A stretch of DNA of 64,000 nucleotides, taken from Saccoglossus kowalevskii (taxonomy: Eukaryota > Hemichordata > Enteropneusta > Harrimaniidae). Position 1 is the stretch's first letter, and every line of letters begins with the position of its first letter. Position numbers and translations under genes: made by a program. The notes beneath the pieces are model-generated. The model saw only the letters and a list, made by a program, of their open reading frames with translations, had not been told where the DNA came from and searched no databases. The stretch lies in assembly GCF_000003605.2 (NCBI RefSeq), contig NW_003139820.1:31918-95917 (forward strand), in the 5' to 3' direction. Below are positions 47,901 through 59,480 of this stretch, in pieces.

Positions 47901-49287
47901 TACCTAGTTGCTCTATTCTCCAAAATTTCAGAATTTCAAATTTGTCCACGCAAGTAACAGTTCTGTCAAATTCAACTGCACTAAGCTTTGCTCCTACTAT
48001 TAAGGGTTTCTGTCCCTTTTCATTGTATTGTATGTAACCTGCATCAATGAATCTCTCTGAGTAGGGTAATAAATACCATAAAAAGAGACAGTTATTATAC
48101 AAACAAAAATCTCTTTATTTAACACTACAACATGTCTGAAAATAAATGACTCATGACATTGACGCTGCAGGTCAGCGTCCTCTCATTCATTTCAATGATT
48201 TTTTACTAAACTATACTAGCCCTAACAATTGCATACTCAGCAATCAGTTTATACTGATAATGCCTTGAATGAAATGCGTAGTTTTGCGAAAAAACACCGG
48301 CGGCAAAGCGCCATTTTAGCCAAAATTGACTAGTAAAGCGTCATATGACATAGGTCTGTGCTACGACAGCGCGTTCTTTTACGACACAACTAATTCTGTA
48401 CTTTGTTTAAAACAGTACTTTGACCTACGCTGACTACGGTGCGACCTTTACCCCAAGTTCTCTATCACACAGAGCTCAAATGTTACTTTTTCATAGGCCA
48501 AAAATTAATTTTCATTCCATCACATTATATTATCGGAAGGTTTGGACTATGCAATCATAGGAAATGTAGTAATTGCAAACAGGAAATCCGACTTATTACA
48601 ATCTTATTCCTCTGAGTTTCATTAAGAATTAAATTATTGCTTTTATTAAGAATGAAAAAACATTTTAAAAAAATGTCATCCCAGTTTGGTACAAAATTGC
48701 AACTTAATATGCAATCATTTCAAACTAAATAATCTACATATATTTAATGCCTCTGTTTAATTGGCATTGATGCGTGTAAGCTATTTATGACCTAGAAATG
48801 AACATTGTCTGAATGCACTAATCATGACGTAATTGTTCATCGCGCACCAACAATTAAGAAACCAATAGTCAACAGTATGAGTGGCTTAAATAACACGATA
48901 ATTTAGATACAATATGGGAACAGACTTCGTGAACTGCGTTGGTACTTTTACGTGGTTACCAATAGACAATTTATGTAATCTGATGTTGTTTTGGAATGTG
49001 GTCGATATCTCGGATTTTGTATTTTTTGTAGTGCATACCTTGATTCATGGCGTGTTATTTATCAATACTTGTGTCTTGATGGTGTCGTCTATATAGATAC
49101 ACAGTAAAGTAATGAATAGATAATTCAAATATGGCGGAATAGTGACTCATTATTGATAAATATTCATGATGTACACACACCTTTTGTGAACTATGACCAA
49201 TGACGTAGAGATGACTTGAATTGAAGTTGTGATTATCAAATCAAGCTGTTCAGTTGAGACGTTAAGTACAGTTTTATTTCAGAAAAC
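44969..49287. other. Intergenic region between copies B and C
   Basis: The start matches the copy A 3' region and is likely old 3' UTR. A poly-G run lies at about 47682-47692. No gene, tRNA or clear transposon was recognised; the short frames present are not conserved-looking. The last 95 bases are the copy C 5' flank. Confidence 0.5.
49194..49287 (+). promoter_or_regulatory. Conserved 5' flank of copy C exon 1
   Basis: It contains CAATGACGTAGAGATGAC at about 49198, AAGCTGTTCAGTTGAGACG and CAGAAAACATGG, all with counterparts before copy B. The ATG at 49288 is the first in frame and opens a signal peptide, which supports this start. Confidence 0.55.
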
Positions 49288-49633
49288 ATGGAACTGCTGT
49301 ACAAACTGGTGATATTGATGTTACTTCCAAGCCACTGTTCCCATGTATCAGCGCACGCTCTCAGCAAATGTTTTGCACCATTTGCCGCCAAACTCTCTGT
49401 TTCTGAATCGCTCTTTCCAGATATTGTTGAGACTGTAAATTCTAATGACTTTAAATATTTGTCATTAGTGGAAGACGTTTGGAAAGCAGCGTCCCGCCTC
49501 CCATGTGTACGGAACAATGGGTCGAGTAACTTGGTCCACAGCACAGCACGGATGAATATATCTGAGCAATGTCGTCGTGATCTGGAAGAATATTACTGCG
49601 ATCTTGAAGAATCTAAACTATACGCTTTACAGA
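49288..49633 (+). CDS. Copy C exon 1, signal peptide and NRF start
   Basis: The exon has 115 codons plus one base, ending CAGA/GTATGT; joined to exon 2 it reads ALQMFHANGELPLDF, the usual NRF consensus. Cysteines are at KCFAPF, LPCVRN, QCRRDL and YYCDLE. After the signal peptide this part should be extracellular or luminal. The same exon in copy B is broken and in copy A is missing from the window. Confidence 0.9.
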
Positions 49634-52600
49634 GTATGTATTTTTATCCATCGCTTTTATTCTCATATAACTGTTTTTACGTCAAGGAATCCACATTTGT
49701 GTTTGCCCTAAAACTTAATAGTTGCCTTATTGTTCAAGGTTAAGACAATATTTGATCACTGGCATACAATAAATACAGGTAAAGGTCAATGTCAGCGGGT
49801 GTAACGACGCTGTTATGTACAAAATATCCACGACAACCCAGAATGTACGAAATAACTGAATTATGTGTTGTTGGTTTGATATTAAATGTACGAAATAACA
49901 GAATTCTGTGTTTTTGGCGAGTTGCTGGTTTGATATTAATGTATTGTCAATGTACTAGCTGTTCTCAAGTATCACATAATATTCTACGTACATGGTGAGC
50001 ACAATCGACGTGCATTAACATTTCGTCATAGCAAATTAGTTAATTTGATATGTCACATGACATACTCATAACGTCGGATACTGACAATCATGTTTCACTC
50101 TAAATGCTTGAAAGTTGGGGTTCTATTTGATATTATTCGTACTGATCCCGGATGGTCCGAATTTTGACCCCACAATTTTGGTAATTTCTTACCAAAAAAA
50201 TGTCCCACGTCGATGTCTTTGAGTCAATTGGCTGCAGAGCATTTCTACCCAAAATGAAGGTACATACCTCTCTGTGACCGCACTACAAGTGCAGCAATTA
50301 AACGTGTTATTAAATAGAACAAGATGGTCCGAGATTAACTGCTTAGCAACAGAATCACACTTAAAAAGGTCGACCTGAGTTTACCTAGAACAATGCTGGC
50401 GTGTTTCTATAGACCGCACATTTATGATGTATATTCTGAAGTAGATGTGTCATGTGCATCATGGAATACTACGTAGTTGATCATACGATAAGATGTGCAA
50501 TGTTTACAGACAATTCAGGCTATCACTTTACTACACCTTTACGTAGAAGACTTTGATGAAGGCAGTTCGAGCATTTCTTGTCACATTGTTTACAATTTTT
50601 TTGTTTATCCCGATTTACTCGTTGTACAGTTTCCTAGTACTATAGTTTTATTTATTTTTAGTTTTATCGTTATTGATAATCACGTACAATTATCAAGATT
50701 TTCGAAGTTATAAGCACATTCCAGGCATTTTTCCCATTTTACAGAAACACTGGGCTAAGCTGTGTTTCACTCCATATAGGGATCGGGAAATGTTAGAATC
50801 ATTAATACCTGTCGAACAGTACACCCTCATTATCAGATGATAGACTCCTTGACATATGGGGTGCGTTCAAGGGTGGAGTTACCCCGACTAAAGATAATAG
50901 CTTAACTTGCAAGTTTGAATTATTCAACAGATAGTTCCCAGTTTTTTGGGACAGCTCTGTGGGAAGCAGTTGCATTCCTGCTTAAAACAGGATTTGGCTG
51001 GGATGTAGTTCTCATATTCGGAGAGCTTATGATAAGAGGAAAATCGGATCGGAATCGACGTTTCCAGCTGTATTTCAAGATTTCCTATGCAACGGGAGTG
51101 GGTGAATCTCAGCCTGAACTTTTGGTGACTCTGTGGTGACATCAGTTCTCATTCGTCAAAAAAACAGCTGACTGGTGACATCTGATGGCAGCTGTAACCA
51201 AGCTGATATAGGGTACAATAATTCTACCACTCAACTTTCTACTTTCAAACTGTCTGCTGAATAACACTTGTACTGTGAGTTGGGATTGGTAGTCAAGTTG
51301 TGTCCCACTATACAACTATTTCTGAATTATGACGATTGAATATGAACTTTTGATAACATTTTATTGCACAGCACCCTCAGCGCTGTACCTGGGTAATCCT
51401 TGTACACACCCAGGCCACGCCCGTTCTTGTTGAACAGCGCCCTCAACTATGTACCTGGATAATCTGCGGACACACCCAGGCCACGCCCGTTCATGTCGAA
51501 CAGCGCCCTCAACGATGTGTCTGGGTAATCTGCTGACACACCCAGGCCACGCCCGATTTCGTCGAGCAGCGCCCTCAACGATGGATTGTGTCAAGTCTCA
51601 GGAACTGCACACAGAAGCTGAATGTGATTGAACTGTGACCTGATGTGAACATTGATGCTGAACTGTTGATGTATTCCTGCGTTTGTTCGTTATTCACACC
51701 TGTGTTTTTTGATTGATTCATGATTATTGTTCATTTATTGTTGATAAGGCCAGACTTTTATTATCCCTTGTTTCGCGAACCCGGCGAATGAACAGGAGCC
51801 GAAAATGAAATAAAAAAAGCATTGGTTTTGTTAGGAACAAATTAGATGATTCTATTATTCATTGAGGGACCGATTAGCACATTTAAACTCTAACTAGCTA
51901 AGATTAGGTTTTCTTTTTTTGATATATTTTTGGAATATCCTACCTCACATATTTATATGCATATGCTAATTTTTGTACCTTTGTTTATTTTACTGAAATA
52001 CATTACATTAAGTATTGTGAAGTTAAAGTGCCTGTGTGTGCTGCCTGGTTTTGTTGCCCCTGCTTCCGGTCTTGGTGTTTATATCGATGAACCACATGTA
52101 TCTTTCCTGTGCAGAGCCCCAAAATTTATCTTTCCCGTACACATTTGTCCCACTGAATCAATGATTTGTGAGGCTTTGTGAACGGAGTGTTATATTTATA
52201 CCTTCATACTATTGCAGTTTATGCTTTCTGTGATGCACATATTTCGACAACATTTACGAAATCAGAGTGATGTTTTCACATGCCCTAGTGATTTATTTTG
52301 CGATGACCTTTTATCATATATTTGCAGTAATATTACACCGATGTATGTACACTAGCGTACACACTATTTTGGTGACGTAAAAATCAACTTAGTGATAACA
52401 AATATTTTATTCGCCTATTTTGTTCACAGTGTTTCATGCAAATGGCGAGTTGCCTTTAGATTTCATGGTTACAGGAAACACCAAATCACTTGGAACGTTC
52501 AGTCAGTGTGAAGCAGTCAAGGATACCCCTACTGAGTCGTCGTTTGATGCGAATTACTGTTTAGTTACTGTTGATGCATTAATACTACCAGTAAGGAAAG

Positions 52601-55600
52601 TTTTCTTACATTTAAGCGTATGTACCACACATTTAACAACATAATATGTTTCCAACAAATCCTGCCCTCTATGAATGAATGAATGAATGGCTTTCGTGGC
52701 GTTAAAATATGTAATCAGAGTATACAACGCTGTTAAGATAGATATCAATGCAAGTTTTATTAACGAGCGACAGAGTAAACCAATATCGACACTGTAAAAA
52801 CCGACCCTTACATCTACGCATTACTCAAATGAACAACGGGCTAATTAAAAAAACTGACAAATAAAAATCATATTTAACTATGAAAAGAAACATGCCTTGT
52901 AAACGTTTGTAAAATTAAAGGTTAAAAACATTAAAATAATGTTGTATGAATAATTTCGTAATTAAGATTACAAAGTAGAAAAGTAAGTATGTAGTGAAAA
53001 TATTAGCCACAAACTTTTTTTAAATGTTATCATATACAATTTTACTTTCTTTCAATGCACTAAACCATATTTTTTAACTAAATAAACCTCTCTTAGTCGT
53101 TTACATTAGGATACTGTGTTCCAAAGTCATGTGGAAACGAAGATGTTGTCACAATAGTGGAAACCGGTAAGTATGATTTATTTTATGATAATGAGATAAT
53201 GACGTGTTTTGTGTTTGCATGTTAAAAGTAAATAATTTTTTGATTTTCAGTGACCAGTATTCTTCCTCCCCATCTACGGATGAGTTCGACGTCTACGTGT
53301 AACAAGGATTATGATCTGGATGCTGGTGCCATAGCAACAATGTAAGTACAGAACTCAATTGAAAAGTATGTGACTAAAATAATCACTGTCATTATTATTC
53401 AGATGTAATAATAACCACATCTTCAAATAAAAACTCGCATAGTCAGAAAGTGAATATCCAAATGCCTTTCGTGGGCATTTAGACACACAGCAAACGGACA
53501 ACAACATGGTAGAAAAGGAAAGACTTTGGTAATAGTACTGCATCTTTATTTAAACCACAGTTAGAAAATCTGTAATCTAATAACTTTGGCCTAATTACAA
53601 TGATACTCACATGGCAAGCTTCGAATGGGTACGTTTTCTTCTGGTCGATGTTGTACGTGACTAAACGACAATTGACAGTAAAGCGGGCATGCCATCGGAT
53701 AAATCATTTTACTAATAGCTGGTAGTTGTCTAGTAGGATTACTGGCTGTTATTCATTTATTCATTTATTCCAGATGTTTCTGTGTCATATTTGGTGCCTT
53801 GGTTGTCATCGGTACAATATATGATATATACATTAAAATCAGTCGACCTACTCACAAAAAGGTTTCAGTAAACAGTAACGCTGACGGCAGAGCCACACAT
53901 AAAGGTACTTTAACATACAGTATTTTTTTAAATGTCATGACTAAGCTCAAAACCAATAATAGGACCATTTTGATGCTGCATGATATATCAGACAGGTGTC
54001 CATAGACTTCATTTGAATAATCTGTGACCATGGTTTCGTAAATAGCGTCCTCTGCTATAAAGAAACTGGTCACAGCTATAGAGAGCCAAAAAAAAACATT
54101 ACGAGAGGCGTATTATTGAAAACAATGTCTGTGTCAAGAGGTCTATATATATATATATTTGTATTAAATCTGCAATAATTCATGCAAAGCGAATGGGAAT
54201 GCCAAACAGTGATTCGTATAACTTAAACTATATAAGATCACACTTGTTGTGGGTTCTTTTCACGGGCCATAAAGGCATTGGAAATCATTAAGATGGTTAT
54301 CGTTACAAGACGACAATGATCTCAGGCCAATAACAATTGGACATCTAAGAACCATAGAGAATTTATAAATAAGGGAACGAACACGTTCATCATACACGCA
54401 CAGCACTAAATGACACCAAATTTGAATTAACTGCAATGTGCGTACGCACACTTTAATACAAGAGCAAAAGTTTGACAGTAAATACACAAATAGCTTCACA
54501 AAATCGGCTAATTAAATATTACTGCATTGCCTAAATATTTTAGACGGTTCTGATAAACGTAACCGCGGTCGAAATATGCAGGTAAGGCAAGGGGAAACTG
54601 AAACCTGGCTGTTTGTGCGTGTAACGATGTCGAACTGCAGCAACAAACGTGCGACAAACTCAGACGGCTTGGTTTCCAGGGGTGGCTCACATCACGAGGA
54701 CGCTGTACAGTACTATAGCTGACACAGGACGACCAGAGAGTGAATTCTCAATCCGGAGTTCAATGGTGACGTTATCTGTGTTATACCGTACTTCTGGTGG
54801 ATCGTCCAACACGCCAGCCAAGGCACGCTTTCTTGTTCAATTTATTGTGCACCCTATGTAAATCAAGATGACACCCCTTTGTTTACACTGCTCATTTCTA
54901 ATTGGTCGAAACCAGAAGAATTGCGAGAAACTACCACATCAGGTGCGACAGGAATGTTATGCAAACTGACAGAAATGCAAAACCGAGTTTGTTGACCCGG
55001 CTAACCAAATTCACCAAAGTTTATTGACCTCAAATTCATTCTGACTCTCGGGAATCAAGTCTTCGGTACCATAGTATTTGGAGACAAATCTCACCCCAGG
55101 TAAATTCTTTGTCGTCCAATCAGGCTGCTCCCCTTGCGAAGAATGTAACAATTCGTGCATGCAATATATGTATTAAGTATTTCTTTATTTCTCCACCTAT
55201 AACAAGTCACAAAGTATTCCCCTTTCTATGTAAATCATGTATGCATTTAAAAGCTTATAAGCCTAACAGGGAGGGCGTAATACTTGGAAATAAATTAAAC
55301 TTTGGATTCCTGACACATACGTAAACTCTATAATTAATGTACAATGCCAGCTGCTACTGCCAGCGATATACATTAGTAGTGTTACTCATGCAACAAACCC
55401 CACGCTTTATTATGACAGTGTCTCGCACAATAATAACAAACCAACACAACAATATTTTTTTTACCTATATGACACTCTTTGATCTGACTAATTTTAAGCT
55501 GTCTGTTTACTTCCTGTGCTCTCTTTCTCTTTGTCAATGCAGNNNNNNNNNNNNNNNNNNNNNNNNNNNNNNNNNNNNNNNNNNNNNNNNNNTACCTGAC

Positions 55601-58600
55601 AGTCTGATACATATAATTTGTATTATGTATCATATATGAATGTCGACGTCTGCACAATGACTGATTACTCACGTTCTCGAATAGTGTTATATTATCGAAA
55701 CATAACAGCTACATTTTCAAAACACTAGACATTTAATAATAACTACTATCAGCACGAACGCAATCAGTAAAAATTGCAAGTTTGATTCAAAACTTATCAA
55801 CATTACTGTACTATCCAATCATTGTGTTTCACCCAATTTTTAATCCAGAGGTATGAATCCTACTCAACCCTATAATAGGGCACCTCATTGTATATTTCTT
55901 CAGTTGCAAAAGTTTTTTTTCAGTTTGTTGTAACATTGTAATAATAAACAGTGTATTAATTAGATGTACATTGCGCTGCCTTTATTAGGCTGTACAATCA
56001 AATGCATGTAGCTTGAACCTGATTGAATGTGAGCGAATATATTCCACAAGCTATTCTATTGAAAACAATTTATTTGAGTATATCTAAGTGTAGCAGAGTA
56101 TCACCAATCTGATGTGGTACCCGCATACACGTATGACATGACAATTGCATTCAATTGTCTATGTCAATACGTGTTAACTTTCCCATGCTTATTACTTTAA
56201 TGTTCACATTCCTACACCTATATGTAATATCTAATGTATTGTTTAAAGCCTAGACCATATTAACACTTTTATACACGCCGTGTCAAACGTCACCATGACT
56301 GTCTAGCACTCCTTATTTGGCATGTTAGTAAGTTCTAACCAATCACGTTGACTTGTGCTAGGCGTCGTAGTGACGTCACGATATCACGTGGTTTCACTTA
56401 TAAATAGGGGGACTGATGAGAGCGGAGCTTATACGGGAGCGGAGGTTATACGGGGGCGGAGGTTATACGGGAGGTTATACGGGAGGTCTGTCTGTAAAGC
56501 CATCGCCTGGAAACCAAGTTTACACTTCACTGTATTATCACTGTATCTGATGTCTCCACGAATAAATATCCTGATTGTATCACCACTACCCTCAACAGTT
56601 CAAAATATAAGTCTGTTACAAGAGGGCATTGCTTTGCTTTATATTGGCTGGGTACTGTATAGTGTGAGGGTTGACTGCGTTGCAATATCAAGAACTATTA
56701 GCTTTTATAATTGTTTACCCTGTCTGGTTGGACTGGTACGATTTGTAGAGATATGTGTGTTGTTTCCAATAATGTGTTTTCAATGGGAGAGCTAGCTTAT
56801 ACAAAATTGTCCAGCCATGCATGCGGGCAGGTAATTACTTGAAAATATGTTTTTCAGAATAATCAGAATTCATAATAAAGTATCGTTCAAGTTATTCGTG
56901 TATTTTTGATGTCGTCGAATGTATCAATCTGCTGTGTACTAGAACGATATATGCAAATACCTTAATTAGCATGATTATGTATAAATATCATCGGGATGGA
57001 CTTTCAAAAACCACTATATAACTATTCATCTTCTGGTGTGCTTTTCATAAGGGTATACCCATCAGTTCATCTTGGCGTGTTCGTTCTTGGAAAATGGTCG
57101 CAAGATTCTGTCAGCCAGAATAACCACTCCATATCTGCTGTGTTTGAACGGAATACGTGTACTTAGTTTTTCATGGGTGTTCATTGGTCACGTGTTTTCA
57201 GGACTGGTTCTTGTTACCGGTACGTATGAATTTATGTTTAGTTTTTTTCTGTTTTGTTTTTCTATTACTATGCTGTTTAGCTGAATTATTAATCAAAGAA
57301 GAGACAAACAACACTTTGAAAGAGAAAAAAAGTTGTTGTTTTTTGCTTCATCTATACATCAAAAGATAATATCAGCATGTGTAATGTGTAATGTTGGCAA
57401 TATAACGCAAAATTTGGTAACCGATTCCAAAAAGTCATAATACAATGTACTGCTCTATTACTTATACTGATCCAAATTAATCAAACAATTGATAAATTGA
57501 TATTTAATAGATATTTCTATTTTGTTTTCAAGAAAATTATTAGGAATCACTGTTTTGTATACGCGTTGGCAACAAATATCATATATGAAAAATAAGCGTT
57601 GTGGTTTTATCGATGTAAAATTTAATAGATCAGTATTTAATCTTTAGTACATAAATCAACAAAAAATTAAATTAATGATAACAAATTTCAATATAAAAGA
57701 AAGCCACGTTTGTTTGGAGAACGTACACATCCCATCAAACAAATACTGTTTTGTTTCCAAACTAAATTTTCTGATCTACAATATTCGATTGTTCCTTTAA
57801 TGGCCAAGACATCTGAGTTTAGTGACAACTATTCTCAGTAGCTGCATTCAACGCGCCTGATCAAAGTTAGCGGGCCAAGACATCTGAGTTTAGTGACAAC
57901 TATTCTCAGTAGCTGCATACAACGCGCCTGATCAAAGTTAGCGACACGATATTGTGCATAGGGCGAGATCTTCTCATCATCCCTAGTGCCGAAGGCGCGA
58001 ATGGTCGCGCCGAAGGTCAAACTTTACAAGGGGGTTCCGGGGCATGCTTCCCCGGAAATTTTGGAATCTAGACTCTCTGAATTTTGCTGACATACATAAC
58101 ATAACATAATACAAAGTGTTTCAAATTGATTTGGGGGAGAGGCGATGACCCCAAAAATGTGTTTTCGGTAGGGCGACCGCAATATAACACATCATATCAC
58201 CAAAATGTGTGAAATATTGCTTGACCAGTATATTAAACTACAAAGCATTCCACAAATGTCAGGAGTATAATTTCTACTCTTCAATCTTGACTGAGAATCT
58301 GAAACCAGAAATATTTGCTCATAAATAATGCATTTTTTTCCGGGAAAAAATATTTGTATTCAGCATTTTGTTTTTATAACAAAAACACTTCACATATAAG
58401 TTCAGATCCTGACCATTTTTTACTATAACCATAATAAGCCAGTTCGATTATACTACGTGAGTCTATTTTGTTACATATTCATCTTTATAGTAACAACTTC
58501 GATCTTTTTCCGTCATGCAATACGCGAAACATAGAGAAAAAGTTTCAAATATGGCGCAGTTATTATATTCTGCGAAGTTGAATGATCTTCGATTTTTATT

Positions 58601-59480
58601 TTTATACAGAGAATTTCAAGTATTTTCTCAACTGTTTCAAAGGATTTTGGTATCAAGCGATATGGAATGCAACGTATTCTGTGGACTCCTTCTTTTATTT
58701 AAGGTTGGTAAATTGTGTATCTTTATATCGAATCAGATGTAGAAAACGGGTCTGCATGATGAATAATATATAATATAAAGATTTGGCATTCGTGCTAACA
58801 AATAAAAATGGATTAAGCACACACGTAAGACAGACGCGCCAATTGTTGTAATACGTCAACGAATCAATTGCGGCAAATAAACCGTGGTTTACGACAATGA
58901 AATCAAGGCAATGTCTTCATGGCAACCAGATCCAGTCGATTGGTCTCGAGGGCAACCCCTTTCAAAGGTTGTCTGACAATTATTCACGACTTTTGGGGAT
59001 TTAGCAATAGTGTGAAAAATTTTCTTAGACATTCGTCGAGTTATCCTACTTGAAAGGCGGTGGTCGTCGCGCATTGCGTGCTTGAATTTCGTGTATAAAA
59101 AATGTATTTAACACATGTTGTATACGCTATGTATGTATAGCCTTCTCGTCAATTTGTGAACATTTTCACCTTATAACGTGTGTAACTGTGTGATATTTTC
59201 TGTTTGCAGTGGTTTGTTAGTGACATACCTATCAATGAAACAGTTGGCAAGAAACAATGGTAAAATGAACTGGCTTGTGTATTACATTCATCGATATTGG
59301 AGAATAACATGGGTGTTGTTGTTTGTAATGTTGTTTTATACATACCTTACTCTACACATATTTGACGGGCCGATGTATCAATTGACATATGAAGGAGTGG
59401 CTGAGAGCTGCAAGGAGTATTGGTGGACGAATATTCTGTATATAAACAACTTGTATCCGTTTCCCGGCGTTATCGGTCCT
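49288..59480 (+). CDS. NRF-6-like membrane acyltransferase, copy C (exons 1-8, 3' end not in window)
   Basis: Eight exons join in frame to 444 residues: 49288-49633, 52430-52590, 53097-53166, 53251-53341, 53774-53904, 57052-57219, 58610-58703 and 59210-59480. A signal peptide (MELLYKLVILMLLPSHCSHV) opens the protein, followed by the NRF domain in exons 1-4, a membrane span in exon 5 and the first AT3 helices in exons 6-8. Key AT3 features are present: GIRVLSFSWVFIGH and VDSFFYLSG. Exon lengths equal copy A except exon 5. Exons equivalent to 9-14 of copy A were not found between 59481 and 64000, which instead holds repeats and retroelements. They are beyond the edge or lost, so this copy may be intact with a long intron, or 3'-truncated. 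Confidence 0.9.
49634..52429. other. Copy C intron 1
   Basis: Contains sequence shared with copy B intron 1 (GTATATTCTGAAGT near 50430, also near 31708; CATAGACCGCAC-like words near 50409 and 31650), plus the 66-bp GC-rich minisatellite. No gene was recognised. Confidence 0.6.
51368..51581. repeat. 66-bp GC-rich minisatellite, three units
   Basis: Units start with a TGTACCTGG-type word at 51384, 51450 and 51516 and share ACACACCCAGGCCACGCCCG and CAGCGCCCTCAAC; a partial unit precedes them. The unit equals 22 codons and is open on both strands, which explains short frames seen there. It is GC-rich inside an AT-rich intron. Confidence 0.92.
52430..52590 (+). CDS. Copy C exon 2, NRF domain
   Basis: The acceptor is TTCACAG and the donor ACCA/GTAAGG. 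It encodes FHANGELPLDFMVTGNT and GTFSQCEAVKDTPTESSF, then DANYCLVTVDALILP. Confidence 0.92.
53097..53166 (+). CDS. Copy C exon 3, NRF domain
   Basis: The 70-base exon encodes SFTLGYCVPKSCGNEDVVTI and a few further residues. The acceptor is TCTTAG and the donor ACCG/GTAAGT. Confidence 0.9.
53251..53341 (+). CDS. Copy C exon 4, NRF domain end
   Basis: The exon encodes TSILPPHLRMSSTSTCNKDY and then DLDAGAIAT. The acceptor is TTTTCAG and the donor CAAT/GTAAGT. Confidence 0.9.
53774..53904 (+). CDS. Copy C exon 5, membrane span and linker
   Basis: The exon encodes CFCVIFGALVVIGTIYDIYI and the linker KISRPTHKKVSVNSNADGRA. It is 15 bases longer than in copy A, all in the linker. Confidence 0.9.
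55543..55592. other. Assembly gap of 50 N
   Basis: Placeholder gap in intron 5 of copy C; the frames crossing it are not meaningful. Confidence 0.99.
56325..56597 (+). other. Solo-LTR-like or promoter-like block
   Basis: In order: TGTTAGTAAG start, a CCAAT-type word (CCAATCACG), TGACGTCA (a full CRE) at 56371-56378, CACGTG, TATAAATAGGGG at about 56400, a short direct repeat of GGAGCGGAGGTTATACGGG type (56417-56485), and an AATAAA word near 56562, ending CCTCAACA. This is the layout of a retroelement LTR (TG...CA, TATA, polyadenylation word). No matching target-site repeat or internal region was seen, so a solo LTR or a genuine internal promoter are both possible. Confidence 0.5.
57052..57219 (+). 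CDS. Copy C exon 6, start of AT3 domain
   Basis: The exon encodes FILACSFLENGRKILSA and LLCLNGIRVLSFSWVFIGHV. The arginine and histidine pair is kept. The donor is ACCG/GTACGT. Confidence 0.93.
57220..58609. other. Copy C intron 6
   Basis: AT-rich, with the 71-bp duplication and the GC-rich near-palindrome listed separately; no gene was recognised. Confidence 0.5.
57802..58062. repeat. 71-bp tandem duplication next to a GC-rich near-palindrome
   Basis: Starting at GGCCAAGACATCTGAG, 57802-57872 is repeated at 57873-57943 with only one or two changes. About 90 bases further on, TTCCGGGGCATGC faces TTCCCCGGAA (about 58036-58060), preceded by GCCGAAGGCGCGAA. The latter GC-rich words recall a dispersed repeat found in many marine animal genomes, but the family could not be named. 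Confidence 0.75.
58610..58703 (+). CDS. Copy C exon 7, AT3 domain
   Basis: The exon encodes ENFKYFLNCFKGFWYQAIWN and then ATYSVDSFFYL, ending TTAAG/GTTGGT. The join to exon 8 completes the SFFYLSG motif. Confidence 0.92.
59210..59480 (+). CDS. Copy C exon 8, AT3 membrane helices
   Basis: The exon encodes GLLVTYLSMKQLARNNGKMN, WLVYYIHRYWRITWVLLFVM and the loop DGPMYQLTYEGVAESCKEYW. It ends GGTCCT/GTAAGT, phase 0. This is the last exon of copy C in the window. Confidence 0.93.

Larger units (their letters stand above)
53905..57051. other. Copy C intron 5
   Basis: An intron of about 3.1 kb with a 50-N gap, a TA microsatellite near 54147-54160 and the LTR-like block at 56325-56597. A GC-richer patch at about 54540-54850 has no recognised protein. 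Confidence 0.55.

Noticed and set aside
51361-51631. Two opposite open frames of about 60-77 codons
   Set aside because: Both are a by-product of the 66-bp tandem repeat whose length is a multiple of three.
56355-56795. 146-codon plus-strand frame
   Set aside because: It starts inside the CRE/TATA block and runs over a short tandem repeat; it has no recognisable domain.
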